The notes: generated from the letters alone by a model not told the origin. Positions 1-9,548 are shown, counted from the stretch's first letter. The stretch is DNA of 12,003 nt from Planctomycetaceae bacterium (GCA_947453875.1 CANGIH010000031.1:1-12003); one strand, 5' to 3'. Numbers and translations are program-made.

Positions 1-575
1 ACCAACTCCCCGATCCGTTCTTCACGATCGCCACGCAGAATCCGATCGAGCAGGAGGGCACCTATCCCCTCCCCGAGGCGCAGCTCGACCGCTTCATGTT
101 CAACATCAAGGTCGGCTACCCGTCGGCCACCGAGGAGGAGCAGATCCTCATGGCGACGACCCGTGCCGAAAAGCCGGAGGTGCGGAAGGTGCTCTCGGGC
201 CGCGCGATCGTCAACATCCAGAAGCTCGTCGGGAGCGTCGCGGTCAGCGAATATGTCGTGAAGTATGTCGCCCGTCTCGTGCGGGCCACGCGTCCGAAGG
301 ATCCGCAGGCGCCCTCCTATGTCGCCGAGTTGGTCGACTGGGGGGCCGGTCCGCGTGCCGGGCAGTTCCTCATCCAGGGGGGCAAGGCGATGGCGGCGAT
401 GGACGGCCGTTTCAGCGTCTCCATCGAGGATGTCCGCCGGATCGCCGTGCCTGTGCTGCGGCATCGCATCGCCACCAATTTCCAGGCCCAGGCCGATGGG
501 CTGACGAGCGAATCGATCGTGGAGCGTCTCGTCCGTGAGGTGCCCGAGCCGGAGATTCCCAGGCTCGTGAAGTGA
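1..575 (+). CDS. MoxR-family AAA+ ATPase, C-terminal part (5' truncated by window edge)
   Basis: The reading frame is open from the window edge (first whole codon at base 3), so this is the last 190 or so residues of a protein that is usually about 330 long. The ATG at 96 is internal: the residues before it encode the MoxR hallmark containing ATQNPIEQEGTYPLPEAQLDRF, which covers sensor 1 (ATQNP) and the arginine-finger region (LDRF). The Walker A and B motifs lie upstream of the window. The remainder is the helical lid domain, with a sensor-2-like GAGPRAGQ at about bases 343-366. MoxR ATPases are chaperone-like AAA+ proteins that usually work with VWA-domain partners, and three such genes follow on the same strand. 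It is most likely the ATPase motor of this system. The family assignment is very secure; the substrate is unknown. Confidence 0.96.
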   Translation, partial: QLPDPFFTIATQNPIEQEGTYPLPEAQLDRFMFNIKVGYPSATEEEQILMATTRAEKPEVRKVLSGRAIVNIQKLVGSVAVSEYVVKYVARLVRATRPKDPQAPSYVAELVDWGAGPRAGQFLIQGGKAMAAMDGRFSVSIEDVRRIAVPVLRHRIATNFQAQADGLTSESIVERLVREVPEPEIPRLVK

Positions 576-582
576 AGCTTCC

Positions 583-610
583 GGGACGCCCGAGGCGTCC
601 CCTGAAGGGG
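583..610 (+). repeat. Two adjoining hairpins in the moxR-DUF58 gap
   Basis: The 88-base gap between the ATPase stop and the DUF58 start holds a perfect 8-bp inverted repeat, GGGACGCC/GGCGTCCC (583-590 and 594-601), with a 3-base loop. It shares bases with a second small hairpin, CCCC-TGAA-GGGG (599-610). No T tract follows, so it does not look like a rho-independent terminator. It could be a processing or mRNA-stability element that uncouples ATPase and DUF58 expression. That role is inference. Confidence 0.45.
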
Positions 611-663
611 AAGGTGGGGCGAAGTCCCACTGCGTCGTTCCCCAGCCCCGGAGTGCGGACGCC

Positions 664-1563
664 ATGGTGCGTGCTGTCGAGGAATACCTGAAGCCGGAGG
701 TCGTGCGACAAATCGCGCGACTGGATCTCCGCGCCCAATTCATCGTCAAGGGCTTCCTCCAGGGGCTCCACGCCAGCCCCTACCAGGGCTTCTCGGTGGA
801 GTTCAGCGAACACCGCAAATACACGCACGGAGACGACCCCAAGGGGATCGACTGGCTCGTCTACGCGAAGACCGACAAGCACTACGTCAAGAAGTTCGAG
901 GCGGAGACCAACATCACCGGCTACCTGGCGATCGACACCAGCGCCAGCATGGCCTACACCTACCGCCAGAAGCTCTCGAAGCTCGATTACTCGATCTCCC
1001 TCGCTGCGGCGCTCTGCTGGCTGATGGTCCACCAGCAAGATCCCTGTGGCCTGATGGTGTTTGACGAGAAGCTCCATGCGAGCCTCCCCGCCCGGTCGAA
1101 GCGATCGCAGATCGCCCAGGTGCTCTCGGTGCTTTCCAAAGTGAAGCCCTCGGGGAAGACCGACGTCGCTCGGAGCCTCGTCCAAATCGGTGCCATGCTG
1201 CGCAACCGCTCGCTCGTGATGGTGTTCAGCGACCTTCTCGCCGACCCCGATCCGATCCGTGATGCCCTTCTCCGCCTCCGTCACCGCGGGCACGACGTGA
1301 TCCTTTTTCACGTCCTCGACGAGGCGGAGGTGAGGTTTCCCTTCGACGGCATGGTCGAGCTCACGGAGCCCGAGAGCGGCGACAAGCTCGTGATCGACGC
1401 CGACGGGGCCCGCAAGGAATACGTCGAGGCGATCCGCGGATTCCGTGAGGACTATCGGCGCACCTGCTTCCATGCCGGCATCGACTATGTCCCCATCGAC
1501 ACGAGCATGCAGTTTGATCGTGCGCTGATGGAATACCTCGTCAGCCGTCGGAACAGGTTTTAG
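664..1563 (+). CDS. DUF58 family protein with intact VWA/MIDAS motif
   Basis: This 299-residue protein is predicted soluble, with no signal peptide or membrane segment. The DUF58 signature is clear at residues 50-64 (H, then YTHGDDPKGIDW). A VWA-like fold follows: MIDAS residues D91-T-S93-A-S95 (DTSASM), a threonine at T166 (SGKTD) and the acidic residue D190 (FSD). All metal-coordinating positions are therefore present. DUF58 proteins are almost always encoded next to MoxR ATPases and are thought to be their cytoplasmic partners or adaptors. Here the gene follows the ATPase by 88 bases and precedes the BatA-like gene by 16 bases, which suggests one operon. ATG 664 is chosen because GGAG sits at 650-653, about 10 bases upstream, and the DUF58 alignment begins close behind it. 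The family is certain; the biochemical role is inferred. Confidence 0.95.
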   Translation: MVRAVEEYLKPEVVRQIARLDLRAQFIVKGFLQGLHASPYQGFSVEFSEHRKYTHGDDPKGIDWLVYAKTDKHYVKKFEAETNITGYLAIDTSASMAYTYRQKLSKLDYSISLAAALCWLMVHQQDPCGLMVFDEKLHASLPARSKRSQIAQVLSVLSKVKPSGKTDVARSLVQIGAMLRNRSLVMVFSDLLADPDPIRDALLRLRHRGHDVILFHVLDEAEVRFPFDGMVELTEPESGDKLVIDADGARKEYVEAIRGFREDYRRTCFHAGIDYVPIDTSMQFDRALMEYLVSRRNRF

Positions 1564-1579
1564 GAATCCGCCCCCTCCC

Positions 1580-3877
1580 ATGGGACTGTCATTCCTCACT
1601 CCCGCGCTCCTCGCCGGGGTCGGCCTCGTGGCGATCCCGGTGATCCTCCATCTCATCATGCGGCGCAAGCCCGTGCCGAGGGAGTTTCCGGCGCTACGAT
1701 TCCTCCGGGAGCGTGCCGTGTCCAACCGGCGTCGCCTGCGGATCAGCCACCTGCTTCTGCTGCTGTTGCGGATGGCCGCGCTGGTCGTGCTCGCCGTCGC
1801 GCTGGCGCGTCCGACGCTCCGTAGTGCCGGTTGGCTCGGGGCAGGGGAAGGGCCGGTGGCCGCGGTGCTCGTTTTCGATACGTCGCCGCGGATGGAGTTG
1901 CGGCAGGCCAACCGCACCCGGCTCCAGGAGGCGGGGACGCTTGCCCGGGCGCTGTTCGCGAAGCTCCCCCCCACCAGCCAGGTCGCGGTGATCGACACTG
2001 CCGGGGGGCCGGTATCGTTCGCGCCGACGGTGGCGGCGGCGGTAGCCCGTGTCGATCGCCTGGCGGTCGCCACCGCGGTTCAGACGCTCCCGGCGGCGAT
2101 GCAGGAGGGCTACCGTCTCCTCGAAACCGTGCCTGGACAGCGTCACGAGATGTTCGTGTTCACCGACTGCTCGCAGGGAGCGTGGGAGGGGCGGACAGCG
2201 ACCGAACTGGTCAAGGCCCACGCCGACACCTCCGTCCTGTGGATCGACGTCGGCGCCCGGGCATCGCAGAACTTTGCCCTCGAATCGCTCGACATGTCGA
2301 CCGACCAGCCGACGGCCGGCGGCACGCTCGGCATCACCGTGGGGACGAAGCGGGTCGGACCGGATGCCAATCGCCCCGTCGCAGTCGAGTTGCTCGGTGC
2401 CGACGGCCGTTATGCCCGCCGCGCGGTCAAACCGGTGGCGTGGAAGGAGGGGCAGGAGGGGCAGGTCGAGTTCGAGCTGAACGGACTTGAACCGGGTGTG
2501 CGGCAGGGACGTGTGGTGCTCGATGGCTCCGACGACATGGAAGCTGACAATGCCCGCTACTTCACCGTCGAGGTGGGCATGCCGGCGAAGATCCTGATCG
2601 CGGCACCCGCGCCCGCCGCCGACACCGGCCGTTTCCTTTTTCAGGCGATTGCGCCGGCCGCCCTGAGAAAAGCGGGGAAAGGGCGGTTCGATGCGACGCT
2701 CGTCGATCTCGCCAGGCTCGACGCCACCCCCTGGGATGGCTATCAGGGAATCGTGCTCGTCGACCCGCCACCACTCGATGACAGGACCCTCGACCTCCTC
2801 TGGCAGTGGGTGGCTGGTGGCCGCGGGCTCGTCGTCTGGCTCGGGCCGCGGGCTGCCGATGCCAACCGCTTCAATTCGGAGGCGGCGATCAAACTGCTCG
2901 GGGGCAGGATTGTGCGCGTGTGGCGCAGTCCCGGCGAGGACAACTTCATCGCCCCTGCCAACCTTGATCATCCGATCCTCAGCCCCTTTCGCCGCGTCGG
3001 CGACGCCGTTCCGTGGCAGGATTTTCCCGTCCAGCGTCTGTGGGAGTTCCTGCCGAACGATGTGGCTCCGGGGGCCGTTGGGCAGGAGGCCCGCGATGTC
3101 GATTCGGCGGTCGCTGTGGCGAGCTATCGCAATGGGCTGCCTGCGATCCTCGAGCACCGGGTGGGGCAGGGAACCGTGGTCACGGTGACCACCCCGGTGT
3201 CGCAGGCGGCGGGTGATCCCGACGCGTGGAACACGCTGGCGACGGGATTCGAGCCTTGGCCTTTCGTGATCCTCGCCAACGAGACGCTCCTCCACGCGGT
3301 GGACACCACCGACGATCGCAACATCGTCGCCGGAATGGCGGCGGTGCTCCATCTGCCCAGACGCGACGTGGCTACGGCGCTGGTCAGCACGCCCGGGGGG
3401 GATGATTTCCCCGCGGCCGTCGATCAGCGACGGGGCACGGTGACCGTGACGGCCACACAGACGCCGGGCAACTATTCCGTACGATCAGGGGGCGAAGCAG
3501 GGACGCCGGCCCGCGGTTTCAGCGCCAATCTTGCGGCCGAAGCGATCGACACGCGGCGACTCGCCGATGAATCCCTCGCCGCGGCGCTCGGTGATGGGTA
3601 CAAGCTTGCGCGGAACGAGGCCGAGCTTGTCCGCGATGTGAAGCTCGAACGCGTGGGGGCTGAATTGTCCGGATGGTTCATCGTCCTCGCCGCACTGGCG
3701 ATGGCCGGTGATTGGATCGTCGCCAACCGCTTCTACACACCGCGCGATGGGGCCCCCGCCACGCTCGTGTCGCCCCGATCCGACGACTCGCGTGATCAGG
3801 CCGTCTCAGGCGCGGCGACCGGCGCGGCCATGCCCCCGCCTCTGCCGGCCGATGCCGGGAGCGGAGGGCGAGCATGA
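1580..3877 (+). CDS. BatA-like membrane protein with degenerate VWA domain
   Basis: This 765-residue membrane protein begins with the BatA-type double-anchor domain: TM1 at about residues 5-26, a basic loop with RRKPVPREFPALRFL, and TM2 at about 57-77. A VWA-like domain follows (about 94-225) in which the MIDAS reads D100-T-S102-P-R104, so the last serine of DxSxS is an arginine; a TD pair remains at 195-196. A beta-rich middle region and an alpha/beta region (about 336-545, with ILIAAP, GIVLVDPPP and WVAGGRGLVVWLGP) resemble the GATase-like or VWA-associated domains of large planctomycetal BatA proteins. A third membrane segment lies at about 698-715, followed by a proline- and glycine-rich tail. 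It follows the DUF58 gene by 16 bases and its stop overlaps the next start (ATGA), which indicates translational coupling. No strong ribosome binding site lies at the usual distance; AGGA at 1562-1565 is 14 bases away. The protein probably acts as a membrane scaffold in a MoxR/VWA complex. Confidence 0.9.
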   Translation: MGLSFLTPALLAGVGLVAIPVILHLIMRRKPVPREFPALRFLRERAVSNRRRLRISHLLLLLLRMAALVVLAVALARPTLRSAGWLGAGEGPVAAVLVFDTSPRMELRQANRTRLQEAGTLARALFAKLPPTSQVAVIDTAGGPVSFAPTVAAAVARVDRLAVATAVQTLPAAMQEGYRLLETVPGQRHEMFVFTDCSQGAWEGRTATELVKAHADTSVLWIDVGARASQNFALESLDMSTDQPTAGGTLGITVGTKRVGPDANRPVAVELLGADGRYARRAVKPVAWKEGQEGQVEFELNGLEPGVRQGRVVLDGSDDMEADNARYFTVEVGMPAKILIAAPAPAADTGRFLFQAIAPAALRKAGKGRFDATLVDLARLDATPWDGYQGIVLVDPPPLDDRTLDLLWQWVAGGRGLVVWLGPRAADANRFNSEAAIKLLGGRIVRVWRSPGEDNFIAPANLDHPILSPFRRVGDAVPWQDFPVQRLWEFLPNDVAPGAVGQEARDVDSAVAVASYRNGLPAILEHRVGQGTVVTVTTPVSQAAGDPDAWNTLATGFEPWPFVILANETLLHAVDTTDDRNIVAGMAAVLHLPRRDVATALVSTPGGDDFPAAVDQRRGTVTVTATQTPGNYSVRSGGEAGTPARGFSANLAAEAIDTRRLADESLAAALGDGYKLARNEAELVRDVKLERVGAELSGWFIVLAALAMAGDWIVANRFYTPRDGAPATLVSPRSDDSRDQAVSGAATGAAMPPPLPADAGSGGRA

Positions 3878-6207
3878 ACCCCGCTTTTGGGATGTCAGCC
3901 GGTCTCGCGCCGGCGCTCGCCGTCGCCCTTCAGGAGTTGACGGTCGACTTCGACCCGGTGGGGTCGTGGTGGTTCGTCCTGCTGGTGACGCTCGGTTTGG
4001 TGGTCGTGCTCCTCGCCGTGGGGCCCGATCGGTCTCGGGTGACACCGGGCCGACGGCTTGCGCTTGTGCTGTTGCGGACGGCGGCCTTCCTGGCGCTTGT
4101 CTGCTGCCTTATGCGTCCGACCCTCGTGGCGACGCGCAAGGCCCGGCAGCAGGGGACGCTCGTGGTGCTTGCCGATGCGTCGGAGAGCATGACAGTGGCT
4201 GACGGCGTGGGCGATCGGACCCGTTGGGATGAGATGACCGCGGCGCTCGCGGCAGCCCGTCCCGCGGCGGGGAAGCTGATGGCGGAGGGGAATGTCGATG
4301 TGGCGGTGTGGGCCTTCGATCGGGAGGCCAGGCCGGTGGCCGGGACGCCCGACGATCCATTCCCGCTCGGAGCCTGGCAGCGGGGAGCGGCCAGCGATCA
4401 GACGGCGATCGGCGCTGCGCTCGACGAAGCGGTGCGGGCCACCGTGGGGCGACCGCTCGCTGGGGTGATCGTGCTCTCCGATGGGGCCCAGCACGCCTAC
4501 CCCCCGCGTGATCAACCGCCACAGGGTGTGGCACGGAAGTTGGGGGATGCCGCGGTGCCGCTCTGGACGGTCACGTTCGGACAGCAGCGTGGAGGGGGGC
4601 AGGGACGCGATGCCGCCGTCACCAACCTCTCGGTCGGGGAGACGGTGTTTCTGAAGAACGCGATCGAGGTGGCAGGACGGATCCGCCTCGATGGACTCGC
4701 CGACCGTGAGGTGGTGGTGAAGCTGATGGCGGAGAACGAGGCGGGGGGGATGGACGAGGTCGCGAGGACGATTGTCCATGGCGGTGCCCAGGGGGTGGAG
4801 GAGGCGGTTCGACTCACCTGGACACCCAAGGCACTCGGCGAACGGAAACTGTCGCTCGTCATCGATCCCCAGGAAGGGGAGGTGGTGATCACCAACAACG
4901 AGTTGTCGACATTCGTGGATGTGGTCGATGGTGGTCTGCGCGTGCTCTATCTCGAAGGGGCGTTGCGGGTGGAGCAGCGGTTTCTCCGCAGGGTGTTGGC
5001 CGCAAGTCCAGACATGCAGGTCGATTTCGAATGGATCGAGGCCACGGGGCGGCGCAATTGGCCGGTGAATCTGGGGCGCAAACTCGACGGCGATTACAAC
5101 GTGATCCTGATTGGCGACCTCGATTCGTCGGCACTTTCCCCGCAGGATCTGGGGAAGATCGTGGGCAAGGTGAACGCCGGCGCCGGCATCGGCTTTCTCG
5201 GAGGCTTTCATGCCTTCGAGGCCGGCGGCTGGGGAGGCACCGCGGTCGGTCAGTTGCTCCCCTTCGAGCCTGACCGGCTGGCCCGGCAGCCGTTCGACCA
5301 GCCGATCCGGCCGGGGCTTCATCTGCCGGGGCCGCTCAAGATGGTGCCAGACCAGCGGTTCGGCAGGGTCTCGATCCTCCGTCAGGGGGCGAGCGAAGAG
5401 GAAACCCGCGCCGCCTGGCAGGCACTTCCGCCGCTCGAGGGGGCGAACAACCTCGGGCGTCTGGTGCCCTCCGCGAAGCCGCTGGCAGTGACGGCGGATG
5501 GACGGCCTCTGCTGGTGGCACGCGAATTCGGCGAGGGGCGTGTCCTGGCCTTCGCCGCCGACTCGACCTGGCGTTGGGCGATGCAGGGGAAGGTCGACGA
5601 ACACCGCCGGTTCTGGCGGCAGATGGTGCTCTGGCTCGCCAAGCAGGACGATTCGGAGAAGGATTCGCTCTGGGTCCGCCTCGCGCAGCGCCGTGTGGCT
5701 CCGGGGGCAACGATCCCTTTCGATACCGGTCTCACGATGTCGGATGGCCGCGGCGTGGCGGAGGCGGTCTTCGAAGGGGTCGTGACGTCACCGACGGGGA
5801 CATCACGACCGGTTCGCTTGGCCCGCAAGGGAGAGTCATACTCGGGAGTCCTCGCCGAATTCAACGACCCTGGCGATTGGAAGCTCACCGTGCAGGCGAC
5901 GAAGCCTGGGGCACCTCCGGCGAGCCGCTCGGCCCGGTTCACTGTTGTTCGACAGGATCTCGAACTGGCCAACCCTCGTTCCAACCCCCTCCTCATGCGG
6001 CAGCTGGCCGAGTCGACCGAAGGAGGGGGCGTCCGCTCCCCGGAAGAACTGTCTGAAATCCTCGATGACCTGCGGACGAAGCCGTCGGCCTACGACTCCC
6101 AGGAGCAGTGGTCGGCGACGCTGTGGGACAAGTGGCCGATGTTCCTCTTCATGGCAGGCCTCCTTTGTCTGGAATGGTTTCTGCGGAAACGTTGGGGCCT
6201 GGTCTGA
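3874..6207 (+). CDS. Large membrane VWA protein with GATase-like domain
   Basis: This 777-residue protein has two N-terminal membrane segments (about 31-49 and 61-80) and one near the C-terminus (about 754-770), so most of it lies on one side of the membrane. The VWA domain at about 93-235 has a complete MIDAS: D101-A-S103-E-S105 (DASESM), T177 in SDQTAIG, and D203 in LSDG. An Ig-like or beta-rich stretch (about 246-350) leads into an alpha/beta class-I glutamine-amidotransferase-like region (about 355-580: VLYLEG, NVILIGDLDSS, GFLGGFHAFEAGGW, GRVLAFAADSTWRW). At the expected nucleophile elbow there is FLGGFH with no cysteine, so amidotransferase activity is unlikely. A second beta-rich domain (about 600-695) precedes the last membrane helix. 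The start overlaps the previous stop by 4 bases, so it is the tightly coupled last gene of the cluster. The architecture is familiar from planctomycetal Bat-type loci; its exact function is unknown. Confidence 0.9.
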   Translation: MNPAFGMSAGLAPALAVALQELTVDFDPVGSWWFVLLVTLGLVVVLLAVGPDRSRVTPGRRLALVLLRTAAFLALVCCLMRPTLVATRKARQQGTLVVLADASESMTVADGVGDRTRWDEMTAALAAARPAAGKLMAEGNVDVAVWAFDREARPVAGTPDDPFPLGAWQRGAASDQTAIGAALDEAVRATVGRPLAGVIVLSDGAQHAYPPRDQPPQGVARKLGDAAVPLWTVTFGQQRGGGQGRDAAVTNLSVGETVFLKNAIEVAGRIRLDGLADREVVVKLMAENEAGGMDEVARTIVHGGAQGVEEAVRLTWTPKALGERKLSLVIDPQEGEVVITNNELSTFVDVVDGGLRVLYLEGALRVEQRFLRRVLAASPDMQVDFEWIEATGRRNWPVNLGRKLDGDYNVILIGDLDSSALSPQDLGKIVGKVNAGAGIGFLGGFHAFEAGGWGGTAVGQLLPFEPDRLARQPFDQPIRPGLHLPGPLKMVPDQRFGRVSILRQGASEEETRAAWQALPPLEGANNLGRLVPSAKPLAVTADGRPLLVAREFGEGRVLAFAADSTWRWAMQGKVDEHRRFWRQMVLWLAKQDDSEKDSLWVRLAQRRVAPGATIPFDTGLTMSDGRGVAEAVFEGVVTSPTGTSRPVRLARKGESYSGVLAEFNDPGDWKLTVQATKPGAPPASRSARFTVVRQDLELANPRSNPLLMRQLAESTEGGGVRSPEELSEILDDLRTKPSAYDSQEQWSATLWDKWPMFLFMAGLLCLEWFLRKRWGLV

Positions 6208-6237
6208 TCCCTTTCGCAGCCCTCGCCACGCGAATCC

Positions 6238-6258
6238 CCGGCAGATTTCCCCTGTCGG
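6238..6258 (+). other. Weak hairpin in the 132-base gap before the kinase gene
   Basis: CCGGCAG (6238-6244) can pair with CTGTCGG (6252-6258) around a 7-base loop, including one G-U pair. It lies 31 bases after the stop of the VWA gene. No T run follows, so it is at best a poor terminator for the upstream operon. I see no convincing -35/-10 pair and no -24/-12 sigma-54 element in the rest of this gap, although a kinase promoter is expected here. Confidence 0.25.
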
Positions 6259-6327
6259 CCGCGGTCGGCTCCTGATACTCTCCCCGCCCCCGCAGGCTGC
6301 CTGTTCCCGCAGCGCGGTCGGTCCGGC

Positions 6328-6334
6328 AGGGAGG
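6328..6334 (+). promoter_or_regulatory. Ribosome binding site fixing the GTG start of the kinase
   Basis: AGGGAGG lies 5 bases before the GTG at 6340. No ATG just upstream or downstream has a comparable site, so this decides the start. Confidence 0.7.
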
Positions 6335-6339
6335 TCGCA

Positions 6340-8028
6340 GTGCGCAGGCAACGTCCCATCCGCCGCAAGTTGATGCTCGGGGGACTCCTCGTCTTCCTCA
6401 TGGTGGCGTTGCTGTCGGCGAGCAGTTTCCTCGGCACCTACTCCTACCGGCGACTCGTCCGCGCGCTCAGCAGTCGGGCTGCGGAACTCCCTCTGGCAAG
6501 CGATCTGGACGAGTGTGTCGCCACGTTGCGGTTGGTCCATGCCCGGGCCCTGTCGGGCGACGCATCGGCACTTGCCCCGGCTCCCCCCGAGCTCCCCGTG
6601 CTGTCCATGCCGGTGGTGGCGGACGAGGACGACGAGGAAGCCTCCCGCTCTGATCCCGGCCCCTGTAGTGCGCCATTCGTGGCGGTACTGGCCAGGACGT
6701 CGGAAGCGCTTGACGCCTACAGGGTTGAACTGGACGAGGGGGAAGTCGACAACGTGCCCTTCGGGGATCGCAACCGTGAACGGGAAACGGCGCGCAGGAT
6801 CGCCGCCAGCCTCGGGCGCATTCGGGGCGCCATCGGGGAATCTGCCTTCTCAAGCGGCGTGGAGGTCGAACGGCTCCGCGGCATCACCCCCGATCTGGGC
6901 CAACTAGCGGCGCTGTCGGCAACCCTGCCGAGCTTCCTCCAGGAACACCTCCACGACCTCTCGAGCGAAGTCCGCACCGGCTACCGGACACTGATCATCA
7001 CCACGTGGGCCGCCGCGATGGCGTCGGCGTTGATCCTGGCCTCTCTCGGAGTGCTCACCTACCGCTGGGTGTTCCGGCCGCTGCGGTTACTCGGCTACGG
7101 ATCGAGGCGTGTCGCCGCGGGGGATTTCGCTTACCGGCTCAATCTCGACAGCCGCGACGAAATGGCCGATCTCGCCGAGGCCCTCAACGACATGACCGAG
7201 CGATTCCAGGAGGTCCGGGACGACCTCGACCGCCAAGTGCAACTGCGGACCCGCGAGGTGATCCGCAGCGAGCAACTGGCAAGCGTCGGATTCCTCGCGG
7301 CGGGGGTGGCCCACGAGATCAACAATCCGCTGGCGTCGATCGCGATGTGCGCCGAGTCGCTGGAGACCCGGCTGGCCGGGCTTGCCTCCGAAGATGAGGA
7401 GGCGAGGGTGGCACGTCGCTACCTCGAGTTGATCCAGAACGAGGCCTTTCGCTGCAAGGGCATCACCGAGAAGCTCCTCGACTTTTCCCGGCTCGGTGAG
7501 GTGCGACGGCAGCCAACCGCGATGATCCCGTTGATCAGGGATGTCGCCGACATGCTCCGCCACGTCGGTCGCTTTGCCGGTCGGTCGATCGACATCGACG
7601 ATGGGCCCGAGGTGCTCGTGATGGTGAATCCACAGGAGATCAAGCAGGTCGTGCTCAACCTGCTCGTCAACGCGCTCGACTGTGTCGAGGACTCGGGGCG
7701 GGTCCGGGTGACGGTCAGACGCTCCGGCGAAAGCGTGGTGGCCACCTTCGCCGACAATGGCTGCGGGATGACCGAGGAGGTGCTCGAGCACCTGTTCGAG
7801 CCGTTCTTCACTCGACGCAAGGCCGGGCAGGGGACCGGCCTCGGTCTCTCGATCGTGCACCGCATCGTGGTCGATCACGGGGGGCGGATCGAGGCCGAGA
7901 GCGAAGGCCCCGGCACGGGGGCGATCTTCCGCGTGACACTTCCCCTGGCCGACGTGCCGGGAGTGGGGCCGCGCCGCGGCACATCGACACTGGCGAGGAA
8001 TCCTGATTCCCCCGCTCGGGCCGCCTGA
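6340..8028 (+). CDS. Membrane sensor histidine kinase (HAMP-HisKA-HATPase)
   Basis: This 562-residue kinase starts at GTG 6340. TM1 (about 11-32) follows a basic N-terminus, and TM2 is at about 217-240. The 185-residue region between them should be extracytoplasmic. It matches no sensor domain I recognise and contains a proline stretch and an acidic patch (VADEDDEEA, about 93-101). A HAMP linker (about 241-293) leads to the HisKA domain, where H325 in VAHEINNPL is the phospho-accepting histidine. The ATPase domain has the N box (N444 in LLVNALD), G1 (DNGCGM, 472-477), F box (FEPFF, 486-490) and G2 (GTGLGLS, 498-504), so it looks fully active. The H-box and ATPase sequences are of the NtrB/AtoS/ZraS type, which fits the sigma-54 response regulator 27 bases downstream. 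The signal sensed cannot be told from sequence. Confidence 0.96.
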   Translation: MRRQRPIRRKLMLGGLLVFLMVALLSASSFLGTYSYRRLVRALSSRAAELPLASDLDECVATLRLVHARALSGDASALAPAPPELPVLSMPVVADEDDEEASRSDPGPCSAPFVAVLARTSEALDAYRVELDEGEVDNVPFGDRNRERETARRIAASLGRIRGAIGESAFSSGVEVERLRGITPDLGQLAALSATLPSFLQEHLHDLSSEVRTGYRTLIITTWAAAMASALILASLGVLTYRWVFRPLRLLGYGSRRVAAGDFAYRLNLDSRDEMADLAEALNDMTERFQEVRDDLDRQVQLRTREVIRSEQLASVGFLAAGVAHEINNPLASIAMCAESLETRLAGLASEDEEARVARRYLELIQNEAFRCKGITEKLLDFSRLGEVRRQPTAMIPLIRDVADMLRHVGRFAGRSIDIDDGPEVLVMVNPQEIKQVVLNLLVNALDCVEDSGRVRVTVRRSGESVVATFADNGCGMTEEVLEHLFEPFFTRRKAGQGTGLGLSIVHRIVVDHGGRIEAESEGPGTGAIFRVTLPLADVPGVGPRRGTSTLARNPDSPARAA

Positions 8029-8042
8029 TCAGTCCTGAGGAA

Positions 8043-8050
8043 AAGGAGAG
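8043..8050 (+). promoter_or_regulatory. Ribosome binding site fixing the GTG start of the response regulator
   Basis: AAGGAGAG lies 5 bases before GTG 8056, inside the 27-base kinase-regulator gap. It is one of the best Shine-Dalgarno sites in the window. It supports separate, efficient initiation of the regulator from the shared message. Confidence 0.75.
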
Positions 8051-8055
8051 AACAC

Positions 8056-9528
<1,473 letters not shown>

Positions 9529-9548
9529 CGAGGGCAGTGCGGGGCTAT

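Noticed and set aside
412..2073. 553-codon open frame on the minus strand across the ATPase, DUF58 and BatA-like genes
   Set aside because: It is antisense to three strongly supported genes, is very rich in Arg and repetitive composition, and has no recognisable domain. Long antisense frames are expected in GC-rich DNA.
1694..3352. 552-codon minus-strand frame opposite the BatA-like gene
   Set aside because: It has shadow composition (rich in His, Arg, Gly and Pro), no motif, and lies fully inside a real gene.
3895..5604. 569-codon minus-strand frame opposite the 777-residue VWA gene
   Set aside because: It is a mirror frame with heavy His, Arg and Pro content, and its coordinates follow the sense gene. 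No domain is recognisable.
6261..6321. Direct repeat GCGGTCGG at 6261-6268 and 6314-6321 before the kinase gene, considered as regulator binding sites
   Set aside because: It is only 8 bases of GC-rich sequence without dyad symmetry and with no nearby promoter element, so chance is the simpler explanation.
6208..6339. Sigma-54 (-24/-12) promoter for autoregulation of the two-component operon
   Set aside because: I looked for a GG-N10-GC arrangement with TGGCAC/TTGC character and found no convincing match in the gap.
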